DNA from: Limnospira sp050045915
GTDB taxonomy: Bacteria; Cyanobacteriota; Cyanobacteriia; Cyanobacteriales; Microcoleaceae
Length of the DNA: 33,657 nt
Assembly: GCA_050045915.1 (NCBI GenBank)
Contig: JBNGCR010000042.1
Span: 1 to 33,657, forward strand
Reading direction: 5' to 3'
The translations under genes were made by a program, and so were the position numbers. The number at the start of each line of letters is the position of its first letter. The stretch's first letter is position 1. The notes under the pieces are model-generated. The model saw only the letters and a list, made by a program, of their open reading frames with translations, had not been told where the DNA came from and ran no database searches. This document shows, piece after piece, positions 1 through 9,084 of this stretch.

Positions 1-542
1 CATTACCCATTCCCAATCTGCGAAAATCTGCGAAATCTGCGGACTTATAACAGGTGGCGTGACGGGTGAGGTTCAAACTCGGGGTAGTCTCCCAGGGTTG
101 AACCTCACGACCCGAGCCTTCGATCTGGCCCGCGACGAGAAAAACTTAAATATTTTTTTATTTTTTGACCTCACAGTTGTCACAATCGGTGAGGTTCTGT
201 TAATTTTTTAAACAGTTTCTTCTAAATTACCAATCCAGTCTAATATAATTAGAATAATATTTCTGTGCCTCAAGGTCATAGCGAGAAAAGTATCGACAGA
301 AATTCACGCGGATCAATTGGACAATCGACCGACCGGCATCGAGGTCAGAATTGGGGGTGCTTTCAACTGATCGCGATCGCATCGATTGTCTGAACTGCCA
401 TCCGTGCCGTGCAGAATTTCGCCCGCGGTCCAATTATCCGACCAGCCGAAAGGGTCAAAAAGATGAAAGTCAAGCGGGGGATAAAATGGACAAAAAAATA
501 TGGGATGAAACCCGACGTATTCACGCTTAGGAGTCCAACAAT
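1..542. other. Intergenic leader upstream of the che cluster
   Basis: No convincing gene is visible in this stretch; the short open frames lack family features. It begins with three near-tandem copies of ATCTGCGAAA at 16-42. Four copies of a GTGAGGT motif follow between 66 and 197 (separate entry), then AT-rich sequence. A TATAAT hexamer lies at 244-249 without a good -35 partner, so the promoter is not placed with confidence. CAGAATTGGGGG at 346-357 is a half copy of the dispersed CCCCCAATTCTGGGGG palindrome. The stretch ends in a good ribosome binding site, TTAGGAGT at 527-534, that serves cheY. Confidence 0.6.
66..197. promoter_or_regulatory. Two inverted pairs of a GTGAGGTTC motif, candidate operator
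   Basis: Seen directly: GTGAGGTTCAA at 66-76 faces a perfect inverted copy TTGAACCTCAC at 98-108 across 21 bases. GACCTCAC at 167-174 faces GTGAGGTTC at 189-197 across 14 bases. The four copies thus form two inverted pairs just upstream of the che cluster. Such symmetry is typical of sites for dimeric transcription factors, but no known regulator is recognised. The first pair could also fold as an RNA hairpin with an 11 bp stem if transcribed. The regulatory role is inference. Confidence 0.4.
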
Positions 543-935
543 ATGAGACGGATATTAGTCGTCGATGATTCGGCAACCATGCGAAAAATGGTGATGGCAT
601 CCCTGCGGGACGTGAAGGATGTCATATTTGGCGAAGCAGGGAACGGGTTGGAGGCGATCGAACAGTTAGAAATTGCGCCATTTGACCTGATGATTTTAGA
701 CTTAAATATGCCGGATATGCACGGCTTGGAGGTGTTGCAATTTGTCCTCAATCACCCGCAGTATAGCAAAACCCCGATCGTCATTTTAACGACAAAAGGA
801 GATGAAGGGAGTCGCAGCGAAGCCCTGGCGGCTGGGGCAGCCTGTTATTTGACCAAGCCCTTCCATCCCAAATCCCTGGCAGGGGAAATTGTCAACTTAC
901 TCTCCGAACCCTCGACCAGCCATGCGAGTCAATAA
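543..935 (+). CDS. cheY: CheY-family single-domain response regulator
   Basis: A 130-residue stand-alone receiver domain, the usual length for CheY. The acidic pair D8-D9, phosphoacceptor D53 (in DLNMPD), switch residue T83 or T84 (VILTTKGD) and conserved K105 (TKPF) are all present, so phosphotransfer from the CheA encoded next door is expected. There is no output domain, so it should act by protein-protein contact, for example on a motility machine or on another cluster protein. The ATG start follows TTAGGAGT at 527-534 with a normal spacer. It is the first gene of the cluster, and its TAA stop directly abuts the cheA ATG. Its partner in motility (type IV pili or other) cannot be read from the sequence. 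Confidence 0.95.
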   Translation: MRRILVVDDSATMRKMVMASLRDVKDVIFGEAGNGLEAIEQLEIAPFDLMILDLNMPDMHGLEVLQFVLNHPQYSKTPIVILTTKGDEGSRSEALAAGAACYLTKPFHPKSLAGEIVNLLSEPSTSHASQ

Positions 936-3107
936 ATGGGAAGGGCGGCCGTGTCTAGTTCAACAGAAAACAACAATTTTTTCAACGACTTCTTAGACGA
1001 CTATTTCGCCGAGTGCGAAGAACATTTGGCGGTAGTGCGCCGGGAACTGTTAGCCTTAGAATCCTGGGTCGATCGCCCCCAAATTGACGGGTCGATTTTA
1101 AACGAACTGTTCCGCAGCTTCCACTCAATCAAAGGGCTCTCAGCGATGGTAGGAGTGCGGGACGCGGAGGAACTAGCCCACCACATGGAAAGTTACCTGC
1201 GATCGCTCCGGGACCGGCAAATCACCTTAAAACCGGAAGGATTCGACGCCCTGATGGTAGGCACCCAAATCCTAGAACAGGCGATCGAAAGCCGGCGCGA
1301 CGACGCAGCAGAAAGTCCCGACATCGCCCCAGCCATCCTCCGCCTCGAAACCCTAATTCCCAGTGACCCCGCCCCCCCCACCGCCACCGCAGTCACCCCC
1401 TGCGAGGTGAAACTGAAACCGGAGGATGTCGATCGCCTGAAAGCCCTCGCCCAGAGCAGACGGCCGATCTGGCACTTCACCTTCAGCCCCGACACCGAAC
1501 TCTCAAAACGGGGGGTCGGCGTCAACAGCATCCGCGAACGGCTCACCCAAATCGGCGAGTTGATTCACGTCGCCCCCCGCCTGAAAGCCGACAACAAAAT
1601 CGTCTTCGACTTTATCTTGGCGACGGACGAAGCCGAGGGCACGTTTGCGGGGTGGGAAGCCGAGGGCCTGAGTTGGGAACCGTTTCAAATCGCCGAAACC
1701 GAAGCGGCGGTGGAACCGTCCGCTCCTCGGGAAGAGTCAGAGGAGTCGGAAATCGCAGAGGAAGCGCCGCCCGACGGCGACGGAGATGGGGAACCGAGCG
1801 AAACCGCGATTGCCCCCCCGACAGCCAAAACCGCCCCCCTGATGGGCGCCTCCAACTTGGTGCGGGTGGACCTGCCCAAACTCGACGAACTGATGCGGAT
1901 GGTAGGGGAATTGGTGATCACCCGGGCCCGGCTCGAAGAAAATTTGAAACACCTGCCCGCCAGCCTCCCTGCGGCCCGACGGCGATCCCTACAAGAGATC
2001 GCCCTCACCCTGGAGAGACAACTGCGGGATCTGCGCCAGGGAGTGATGCAGGTGCGGCTAGTCCCCATCGGCGAAATTTTCGCCAGGATGCAGTTCGCGG
2101 TCCGGGACTTGATGCGAGTCACCGGAAAAGAGGTCGCCTTAGATATCAGCGGCCAAGAAACCGAAATCGATAAATTCGTAGTGGAACGGATGATGGACCC
2201 CCTGCTGCACTTGGTTCGCAACGCAGTCAGCCACGGCATCGAGTCCCCCCAAGAGCGGGTCGCCGCCGGAAAACCACCCGCCGGCCGAGTCGCCCTCCGG
2301 GCATCAACGGCGGGGGAGATGGTGACGGTGGAGATCGAAGACGACGGCCGGGGGATCGATATCCGGCGGGTGTTCGAGCGGGGACGGCAACAGGGGCTCA
2401 TCTCCGAACCCGCCGAAAACTTCGACCCGGACAACACCGACGCCCAAACCGTTTTAGACCTGTTGTGTTCCCCCGGATTTTCCACCCGGGAAGAGGCCGA
2501 CCTCGCCAGCGGTCGGGGGGTGGGGATGGCGATCGTCAAAACCACCGTCCAGGAACTCGGCGGGGTGGTGACGTTCAAAACCCGACCCGGAAATGGGACC
2601 CATTTCACCATCCATTTACCCCTGACTCTGGCGATTACCGACGCTTTAATCGTGCGGGTGTGCGACCAAACCTTCGCCATCCCCCAATCCTCCGTGCGGG
2701 AGGTGATGGATATCGACAAATCGGCGATCATCCGCCTCGAAGGTCACGAAATTATTTCCTATCGGGGTCAAATTTTACCGCTCAACTATTTGGAGCGCCT
2801 TTTCAACTGCGTTTCAGATTCGGAAACGGCTGCGGAAAAACTCACCGTCGTGGCGATCGGCAACGGCGTCAGTTCCGCCGGACTGGTGGTGAATCGGATC
2901 GTGGGGTTGCGAGAAATCGTCGTCCGGCCCCTGACCGACCCCTTCGTCCAGAGTCCCGGAATTGCCGGGGCGACCGAACTCGGCGACGGGCGGGTGGTTT
3001 TGATTTTAGATGTCGTCGCCCTGATCCGGAGCCAAAACCCAGCCCATTTATCAGCCCGGAATCAGCGCCGGACTCCGAATTATGAAACTCGGTCAAATTC
3101 GATTTGA
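936..3107 (+). CDS. cheA: CheA chemotaxis histidine kinase
   Basis: 723 residues with full CheA architecture. An Hpt domain at about 10-115 carries phosphorylatable H63 in SFHSIKGLS. A P2-like regulator-binding segment lies at about 155-255, followed by an acidic proline-rich linker. The dimerisation domain starts near 306 (LVRVDLPKLDELMRMVGELV). The ATPase domain has an N box near 427 (VRNAVSHGIE), DDGRGID near 468 and GRGVGMAIVK near 530. A CheW-like regulatory domain fills about 560-700. No C-terminal receiver is fused, unlike several cyanobacterial CheA hybrids. The ATG at 936 follows the cheY stop with no gap. A GTG at 951 is an alternative start because GGGAAGGG lies just before it at 938-945. 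The kinase should be controlled by the receptor through CheW and should phosphorylate CheY and CheB. Confidence 0.95.
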   Translation: MGRAAVSSSTENNNFFNDFLDDYFAECEEHLAVVRRELLALESWVDRPQIDGSILNELFRSFHSIKGLSAMVGVRDAEELAHHMESYLRSLRDRQITLKPEGFDALMVGTQILEQAIESRRDDAAESPDIAPAILRLETLIPSDPAPPTATAVTPCEVKLKPEDVDRLKALAQSRRPIWHFTFSPDTELSKRGVGVNSIRERLTQIGELIHVAPRLKADNKIVFDFILATDEAEGTFAGWEAEGLSWEPFQIAETEAAVEPSAPREESEESEIAEEAPPDGDGDGEPSETAIAPPTAKTAPLMGASNLVRVDLPKLDELMRMVGELVITRARLEENLKHLPASLPAARRRSLQEIALTLERQLRDLRQGVMQVRLVPIGEIFARMQFAVRDLMRVTGKEVALDISGQETEIDKFVVERMMDPLLHLVRNAVSHGIESPQERVAAGKPPAGRVALRASTAGEMVTVEIEDDGRGIDIRRVFERGRQQGLISEPAENFDPDNTDAQTVLDLLCSPGFSTREEADLASGRGVGMAIVKTTVQELGGVVTFKTRPGNGTHFTIHLPLTLAITDALIVRVCDQTFAIPQSSVREVMDIDKSAIIRLEGHEIISYRGQILPLNYLERLFNCVSDSETAAEKLTVVAIGNGVSSAGLVVNRIVGLREIVVRPLTDPFVQSPGIAGATELGDGRVVLILDVVALIRSQNPAHLSARNQRRTPNYETRSNSI

Positions 3108-3145
3108 GGTCGGCATCGTCCCGTTTAATTTTCTCGATCATTCTT

Positions 3146-3598
3146 ATGGTTAACTCGTCAGATCCTCCCCAATCTTTTATTTTGTTTGAACTCGACCACA
3201 CGACCTATGGCATTCCTTCCGAAAGGGTGCGACAGATGGAAATGGTCGAGCAGATCACCCCGGTTCCCAACGCGCCCCCCTTCGTGGAAGGGGTGGTGTT
3301 TTCTCGGGGTCAAGTCATTCCCGCGATCGATTTGAGGGTGCGATTCGGATTTGAAAAAATCCCCTACAGCCTGCGGACGCGCCTGATCGTGATTCATTCC
3401 GAACATCGCACGGTGGGCTTGATCGTGGATACGGCCCGGGAGTTCGTCAACATCCCCGAGGGTACCATCCAACCCCCCCCGGAGGGAATTTCCAGTGTGA
3501 GCGGCAAATACCTGTCCGCGATCGCCACCTTGGGAAAACGGGTAATTCTGATTCTCAATATCGACGAACTGCTGACCCTGCCGGAATTGGTGTCTTGA
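3146..3598 (+). CDS. cheW: CheW adaptor protein
   Basis: 150 residues forming a single CheW domain. Typical features are FELDHTTYGIPSERVRQMEMVE near the N-terminus, the VPNAPPFVEGVVFSRGQVIPAIDLR core and a C-terminal ILNIDELL. It should couple the soluble receptor to CheA in the signalling array. The ATG at 3146 is chosen because homology begins right after it. The frame is open back to a TTG at 3104 that would overlap the cheA stop, but the extra 14 residues have no CheW character and a TTG start is unlikely. The ribosome binding site is weak, so translation may be coupled to cheA, which ends 38 bases upstream. Confidence 0.92.
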   Translation: MVNSSDPPQSFILFELDHTTYGIPSERVRQMEMVEQITPVPNAPPFVEGVVFSRGQVIPAIDLRVRFGFEKIPYSLRTRLIVIHSEHRTVGLIVDTAREFVNIPEGTIQPPPEGISSVSGKYLSAIATLGKRVILILNIDELLTLPELVS

Positions 3599-3649
3599 AT
3601 CGCCATTTCCAATCCCACATCCATCCAGCACGAGAAAGGTTGATTAAAA

Positions 3650-5734
3650 ATGGGCAAAAAACAGCAAAAAAACCATCATAACGGTTCCGTCCGACCCGGC
3701 GATCGCCAAACCTCAAAATTAAGCGCGGCGACCATTCGCGAACAGATCGATCGCATCAACCGGGTGTCCGTCCAAATTGCCGACATCGCCCGCCAAGTCT
3801 CGGAAGGGGCCGAATCCCAACGGCAACTGCTCGATCGCAGTTGCGGGCACGTCGAGCAGATGACCACCTCCCTCAACGACACAGCCACCCAGACCGAATC
3901 CGTCGCCAGTTCCACGGAAGAATTGGTGTCCTCCGTCAACGAAATGGCCGCCTCCATCGAACAGGTTTCCGCCAGCAGCGCCGCCCTCGCCACCGCCGTC
4001 CGACAGACCGCCATCTCCATCGCCGAGAGCGGTGACACCACGGCAAAAGTAGCCGAAACCGCCCAGGAAATGGCGACCTCGACCACCCAAGTCACCAGCT
4101 CCATGACCCAGATCGCCGCCTCCATCAAAAGCGTCAGCCTCGACACCGACAACCTGACGACATCGGTGAACGAGACTGCCGCCTCCATGGAAGAGATGAC
4201 CAGTTCCATCGGCGGCGTAGCCCAAAATGCCGACGACCTGACCGCCGCGGCCGAAGAAACCAGCGCCTCCATCAACGAGATGGCCGCCTCCATCGAACAG
4301 GTATCCGCCACCGTCGAAAATTTAGCCGCCACCGTCGAACAGGTGTCCACCTCGATGGAAGAAATCGCCCAGTCCGTGCAGGGTGTGGCCCAGAACAGCG
4401 ATCGCATCACCGACGTCGCCAGCAGCGCGGCCACCAGCGCCGAACAACTCGATCGCTCCATCCGCTCCATCGGCAGCCTCACCCAGCGCACCAACGAGAT
4501 CACCCGGGGAGTCGCCCTCGACGCCGACAAAGGGGGCAAAACCATCGAAAAGGCAATTCAAGGCCTGGGGCGGGTGCGGGATTCGATGGTCAAATCCGCC
4601 GACGTGATCCGGGATATGGGCAAGCGCACCAACGAGATCGGCAGCATCGTCGATACCATCAACCTGATCTCCGAACGCACCAACCTCCTATCCCTGAACG
4701 CCTCCATCGAAGCCGCCCGGGCCGGGGAAGCCGGACGGGGATTCGCAGTAGTGGCCGAAGAAATTCGCAATCTCGCCGATCGCGCCGCCCAGGCCACCTC
4801 CGACATTTCCGCCATCATCAAAGGGTTGCAATCGGTCCTCCAGGATGCCGTGAGCACCTCCAACGACGGACTCCGCATCGCCGAAGAGAGCGGGAGTCTG
4901 GCCGAAGACGGCCGAGCCGGCCTGCGGCAAATTCTGGGGGGTGTGGAACAGATCGCCCAACTGATCGGCCAGATCGCCGGCGCCTCCGACGAACAACTCG
5001 CGGCCGGCCAAACTGTGGTCAACGCCATCAACACCACCGCCGACCAGGCCAAAGAGGTCGCCCGCGCCACCAAAGAACAGGCGAAGACGACCCAGGGGGT
5101 GGTACTCTCTACCCGCCATATGCGCCAAATTTCCCAGCAAGTCACCCAGGCGATGGGGGAACAGGCCCGGGCAGCCCGGGACGTGATCAAAGCGGCCCAA
5201 AATACCAACAACCTCGCCGGACAGGTCCGCAAGGCGACGTTTGAACAGAGCAAGGGGGCTAACCAGATCATGCAGGCGGTGGAAGCCATGCGCCGGGGCG
5301 TCGTCACCACCTCCCGGGCGATCGCGGAACAGTCCACGGCGGGGGAGCAAATTTCCAAGGGAGCGGAACGACTCTCCCAGATGGTGACGGGCATCACCCG
5401 GTCCATGAGAGAACAGTCGGCCAACGCCACCCAAATCACGGAGGCCATCCAAAATATGCAATCTCAGTCCGAGCAACTGGCTAAGGCGATGGCCGAACAG
5501 GCCCGGGCGGTGCAGGACATGAATACGGCGACGCGCAGCATTGCCAAACAGGTAGCCTTGATCCGGACATCGAATCTGGAACATTCGGGCATTTCCGCCG
5601 AACTGCTCGCCAGCCTGGAAAGTATCCGAGAGATCGCCGATCGCAACGCGGAAGGGGTGCAAGAGACGCTGGAGGCTACCAACAATCTGGCCGCCCAAGC
5701 CCGGGCCCTCACCGCCATCGTCAAATCGAGCTAG
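3650..5734 (+). CDS. Soluble methyl-accepting chemotaxis receptor
   Basis: 694 residues with no membrane segment, no HAMP and no periplasmic domain, so a cytoplasmic receptor. The signature hairpin tip is at about 340-377 (ISERTNLLSLNASIEAARAG followed by GRGFAVVAEEIRNLA). Almost all the rest is low-complexity amphipathic helix rich in Ala, Ser, Thr, Glu and Gln with 7- and 14-residue periodicity. NEMAASIEQVSA occurs at residue 97 and again at 209, 112 residues or 16 heptads later. The tip lies near the middle, so the whole chain may fold as one very long antiparallel coiled coil. A ribosome binding site, GAGAAAGG at 3632-3639, precedes the ATG. CheR and CheB for its modification are encoded downstream. 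The input signal is unknown; a binding partner such as the PAS-HEAT protein is a possibility, by inference only. Confidence 0.92.
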   Translation: MGKKQQKNHHNGSVRPGDRQTSKLSAATIREQIDRINRVSVQIADIARQVSEGAESQRQLLDRSCGHVEQMTTSLNDTATQTESVASSTEELVSSVNEMAASIEQVSASSAALATAVRQTAISIAESGDTTAKVAETAQEMATSTTQVTSSMTQIAASIKSVSLDTDNLTTSVNETAASMEEMTSSIGGVAQNADDLTAAAEETSASINEMAASIEQVSATVENLAATVEQVSTSMEEIAQSVQGVAQNSDRITDVASSAATSAEQLDRSIRSIGSLTQRTNEITRGVALDADKGGKTIEKAIQGLGRVRDSMVKSADVIRDMGKRTNEIGSIVDTINLISERTNLLSLNASIEAARAGEAGRGFAVVAEEIRNLADRAAQATSDISAIIKGLQSVLQDAVSTSNDGLRIAEESGSLAEDGRAGLRQILGGVEQIAQLIGQIAGASDEQLAAGQTVVNAINTTADQAKEVARATKEQAKTTQGVVLSTRHMRQISQQVTQAMGEQARAARDVIKAAQNTNNLAGQVRKATFEQSKGANQIMQAVEAMRRGVVTTSRAIAEQSTAGEQISKGAERLSQMVTGITRSMREQSANATQITEAIQNMQSQSEQLAKAMAEQARAVQDMNTATRSIAKQVALIRTSNLEHSGISAELLASLESIREIADRNAEGVQETLEATNNLAAQARALTAIVKSS

Positions 5735-5764
5735 ATGGGGATGTGGGGTGCGGGGAAAGTCAAA

Positions 5765-5806
5765 AATTCCCGATTCCCAATTCCCGATTCCCGATTCCCT
5801 ATTCCC
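5765..5806 (+). repeat. Heptanucleotide tandem repeat, six NATTCCC units
   Basis: Six consecutive 7-base units (AATTCCC, GATTCCC, AATTCCC, GATTCCC, GATTCCC, TATTCCC) fill the gap between the receptor gene and the PAS-HEAT gene. Heptamer arrays of this kind are a known cyanobacterial genome feature (short tandemly repeated repetitive sequences). The downstream reading frame stays open through it back to a GTG at 5743, but that extension would only translate the repeat. Confidence 0.85.
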
Positions 5807-5817
5807 TAAACAAAGCG

Positions 5818-8800
5818 ATGACAATTAGTATTTTTACCACCGACCACCATTTGAACGTGCGATCTTGGGACTCCCAACTGGCGGAAATGACCGGACTCCG
5901 GGGGGAAGAGGTGTACGGTTTGCCCCTGGAGGAAGTGATCCCCGACCTCAAATCCCGGGGCTTGCTGCAACGATTCTGGCACGTCTTGGAAACGGGGGCG
6001 ATCGAAACCCTGGCTCCGGCCCTGCACAATTATTTGATCCCCTGTCCGCCGAGTTTTCCTTCCCCCTACTTCGACTATATGCAGCAGCGGGTAACGATCG
6101 CGCCACTGCGGGAACAAGAGAACATCGTGGGTTTGGTCATCACCCTGGAAGACGTCACCGAGCGCCAGTCGCGGGAGCGAGAATTAGCCCGAGTGCAAAA
6201 CTCACCCCCCGCCTCCGAAACCCTGCAAACGCCCGCATCCTACCGGCCTCTGCTCGAAGATCTCCAGGACCGGCACTGGCAAATTCGCGCCCGAGCGGTC
6301 GAACACCTGGCGAAGTGCGACACGCCAGAGGTGAATGCGGAATTGTTGGAACTCCTGCGCCGACAGCACCGGAATCCCAGCATCCTCAACAGCGTTTTGC
6401 AGGTACTCGCCCTCAGTAAAGTGGATACGATCCCGGTTCTGATGGAGTGTTTGCAGGATGAGGACCCCGACCTGCGGATTTATGTCGCCCAAATCCTCGG
6501 AAATCGCCCGGACAGCCGCGCCATTCCCCCCCTGATCGGGCTTTTGGACGATTCCAACCCGAACGTTCGCTACCACGCGATCGAGAGTTTGGGACGGCTG
6601 CAGGCGATCGAAGCGGTCGATCGCCTGATTCAGATCGCCGAGTCCGAGGACTTTTTCCTGGCCTTTCCCGCCCTGGACGCCCTCATGCAGATGGCCGACG
6701 CCAAACTCACCCCCCACCTGGTCCCCCTGCTGCAAAAGACCCTTAACTGGCAGTTGCGCCGGGAGGCCGTGGACAACCTGGCGGTGACGGACGATCCGGA
6801 ACTGATCCGCAGTTTGCTGCGACTGATGCGGGAGCAACACCGCAACCCCAGCGTCCTCAACGCCACCCTGCAAATCCTCGCCCTCAGCAACGTCGATCCC
6901 GTCCCGGCCCTGGTGGAATGTCTTAAAGACTCTGATCCCGACCTGCGGATTTATACGGCTCTGGCTTTGGGGGAACGCCACGATCGCCGCGGTATCGAAC
7001 CCCTGATCGAGTTGCTCGGCGATCCCGATGTCAACGTCCGCTACCACGCCATCGAGAGCTTGGGGCAACTCCGCGCCCGGGAGGCGGTGGAAGCTTTGGT
7101 GAATATCGCCCGGTCGGGGGACTTTTTTCTGGCCTTTCCGGCGATCGAGAGTTTGGTCCGCATCGGCGATGCCAGCATCGTCCCCCGGTTGCTGCCCCTG
7201 CTGGAGGACGACCTGCTGAGTCTGCCCGTCATCGAGGCCTTTGGCACCTTGGGGGATGCGGATGCGATCGCCCCCCTGGCGGCCCAACTTAACCGCCCCG
7301 ATCCCCCCGTCCGGGAGATCGTCGGCGGCATCGCGTCTATCTATCGCCACTACGAACGACTCGGAGAGGGCACCCACGTCGCCGACTTGGCTCGCGGAAC
7401 CCTCGATCCGGCCGGGATCGAAAACCTGTTGGGGGCGGTCAGACAGACACCCCTGCCCCCAGAGGAATTGGAGGGGTTGGTTTTGATGTTGGGGTGGTTG
7501 GAAGGGGAGGCGGTGGAGCGCACCCTCTCCGAACTCCTGAGTTGCCCCGAAGTCCGCGATCGCGTCATCGAAGCCCTGGTTCGCTACGGCCCCCGGGTAG
7601 CTCCCCTGCTGATCTCGGAGTTGGACGCGGTTGAATTGGAAACCCGCAAGGCGGCGGTGACGATTTTGGGGCGGGTCGGCAGCACCCGGGCGGTTCCCCC
7701 TCTCACCTCCCTATTGGCCAACGCAAAGCCGGAATTGGTGATGGCCACCACCGCAGCCCTAGCCCAAATCGGCGACGGGCGAGCCTACGAAGCCCTACTG
7801 GAGCTGTTGGGACACCCGGATTCGGCCGTGCGCCTGGGGGCGGTGGCAGCCCTCAATTCCCTCGGACACCCGGCCATGCCGGAACACATTTACTGCCGCC
7901 TGACGGACCCCGACCCCCGCGTGCGGGAGTCGGCGGTGAAAATTGCCGGGTACTTCGCCTTTCAAAATTGCGTCGATCGCCTGTTGGCCTGCACCCAGGA
8001 CTCGGTGGATCGGGTGGCCCGGGCGGCGGTCGAACACCTTCCCTATTTGGAAGACGTGCGGGTGCTCCCGACCCTGGTGGAGGCTCTCGCCGCCTCTTCG
8101 TCTTCCCGGCGGGCGGCGGCAGCCCACTCGATGGGCGAATTGGAAGATACCCGCACCCTGCCCCACCTGTTGCAAGCCCTCGAAGACCCGGATCATTGGG
8201 TGCGCTACCAGGCGGCCCGTTCCCTCGGCCGCTACGATTACTATTTGATCGATACCCTGGAGGGGATCGAGAACCGGGCTGCACCGGCCTCCACTCCCTC
8301 CGAAAGCGAACCCGGACTGGCGCGACGGGTTTTTGTCGCCCTCGAGGGCTTGGCGGACGGCGATCCGGTCTACCCCGTCCGGGCGGCGGCTACGGAGTCC
8401 CTGGGGCGCATCGGCGGGGCGAAGGCGACGCCGATCTTGGCGAGACTGGCTGAGACAGACGACCCAGAAGGGGATGTCGCTCGGGCGGCGCTCCGGGCTT
8501 TGGGGCGCATCAACCGCGCCCAGGCAGTCCCCCCCCTGCTGACGGCTTTGAATTCTCCCAACCCTGAACGGCGTCTGGATGCCCTCCACGCTTTCCGGGA
8601 ACGGGGCGGCGAGGAGGCGGGGGTCGCCCTGCAGTGGATGGCCGCGGCTGACCCGGAGGAGCGGGTGGTGGTCGCCGCGATCGAGTCTCTCTCCCGCATC
8701 GCCACGCCGGAAGCGATTTCGGCTTTGCTGGAATTGACGGTCGATCCGAGCATCCGCGAAACTTGTCTGGATGCTCTGGTGACGCGGAGTTGTCCGCAAC

Positions 8801-9084
8801 ATTTGCAGGCTGAGTACATCGAATTGATCGCTGAAGGGCTGCGCCACGTCCATCCCGGCGTCCGCTGTTCGGTGGTGGAAGTGCTCCGGCGACTCAAGCA
8901 TCCCCTGGCCTCCGAATATCTGATCGAAGCCCTCGGCGACCCGGATCACAATGTGCGTCTGGCTGCGGTGAACGCTTTGGTTTATCTGGGAAATCGCACC
9001 TGCGAAGCTCAACTGGCCCGCCTCGCTCGCTCCGACCCCTCGGCCGCGATCCGTCGTGTCGCCCATCGGGGGTTGCAGTCCTGA
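5818..9084 (+). CDS. PAS domain plus HEAT-repeat protein of the che cluster
   Basis: 1088 residues. Residues 1-115 form a PAS-like sensor domain ending in a typical LEDVTERQ linker. The remainder, from about 140 to the end, is a long array of HEAT/PBS-lyase-type helical repeats with recurring units such as DPDLRIYVAQILG and NPNVRYHAIESLGRL. A block of about 157 residues is duplicated in tandem: 182-338 matches 339-495, sharing HRNPS, DPDLRIY, VRYHAIESLG and DFFLAFPA in the same order. No enzymatic motif is visible. HEAT solenoids usually serve as protein-binding scaffolds, so a role linking a PAS-sensed signal to the receptor array or to CheY is plausible but inferred. The ATG at 5818 is chosen because the upstream open frame is tandem repeat. 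No ligand-binding residue in the PAS domain can be assigned by eye. Confidence 0.85.
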   Translation: MTISIFTTDHHLNVRSWDSQLAEMTGLRGEEVYGLPLEEVIPDLKSRGLLQRFWHVLETGAIETLAPALHNYLIPCPPSFPSPYFDYMQQRVTIAPLREQENIVGLVITLEDVTERQSRERELARVQNSPPASETLQTPASYRPLLEDLQDRHWQIRARAVEHLAKCDTPEVNAELLELLRRQHRNPSILNSVLQVLALSKVDTIPVLMECLQDEDPDLRIYVAQILGNRPDSRAIPPLIGLLDDSNPNVRYHAIESLGRLQAIEAVDRLIQIAESEDFFLAFPALDALMQMADAKLTPHLVPLLQKTLNWQLRREAVDNLAVTDDPELIRSLLRLMREQHRNPSVLNATLQILALSNVDPVPALVECLKDSDPDLRIYTALALGERHDRRGIEPLIELLGDPDVNVRYHAIESLGQLRAREAVEALVNIARSGDFFLAFPAIESLVRIGDASIVPRLLPLLEDDLLSLPVIEAFGTLGDADAIAPLAAQLNRPDPPVREIVGGIASIYRHYERLGEGTHVADLARGTLDPAGIENLLGAVRQTPLPPEELEGLVLMLGWLEGEAVERTLSELLSCPEVRDRVIEALVRYGPRVAPLLISELDAVELETRKAAVTILGRVGSTRAVPPLTSLLANAKPELVMATTAALAQIGDGRAYEALLELLGHPDSAVRLGAVAALNSLGHPAMPEHIYCRLTDPDPRVRESAVKIAGYFAFQNCVDRLLACTQDSVDRVARAAVEHLPYLEDVRVLPTLVEALAASSSSRRAAAAHSMGELEDTRTLPHLLQALEDPDHWVRYQAARSLGRYDYYLIDTLEGIENRAAPASTPSESEPGLARRVFVALEGLADGDPVYPVRAAATESLGRIGGAKATPILARLAETDDPEGDVARAALRALGRINRAQAVPPLLTALNSPNPERRLDALHAFRERGGEEAGVALQWMAAADPEERVVVAAIESLSRIATPEAISALLELTVDPSIRETCLDALVTRSCPQHLQAEYIELIAEGLRHVHPGVRCSVVEVLRRLKHPLASEYLIEALGDPDHNVRLAAVNALVYLGNRTCEAQLARLARSDPSAAIRRVAHRGLQS

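Noticed and set aside
1685..2731. Long minus-strand open frame (348 codons) opposite cheA
   Set aside because: It is antisense to strongly conserved CheA sequence, is Ser/Arg-rich without domain features, and is explained by GC-rich codon bias.
3104..3145. Upstream TTG start for cheW
   Set aside because: The added residues lack CheW character; the ATG at 3146 starts just before the conserved domain.
4558..5824. Long minus-strand open frames opposite the receptor gene
   Set aside because: They mirror the repetitive coiled-coil codons of the receptor and show no family motif.
6202..9066. Long minus-strand open frames (391 and 423 codons) opposite the PAS-HEAT gene
   Set aside because: Their internal repeats are reflections of the HEAT repeats; the plus-strand frame has clear domain structure.
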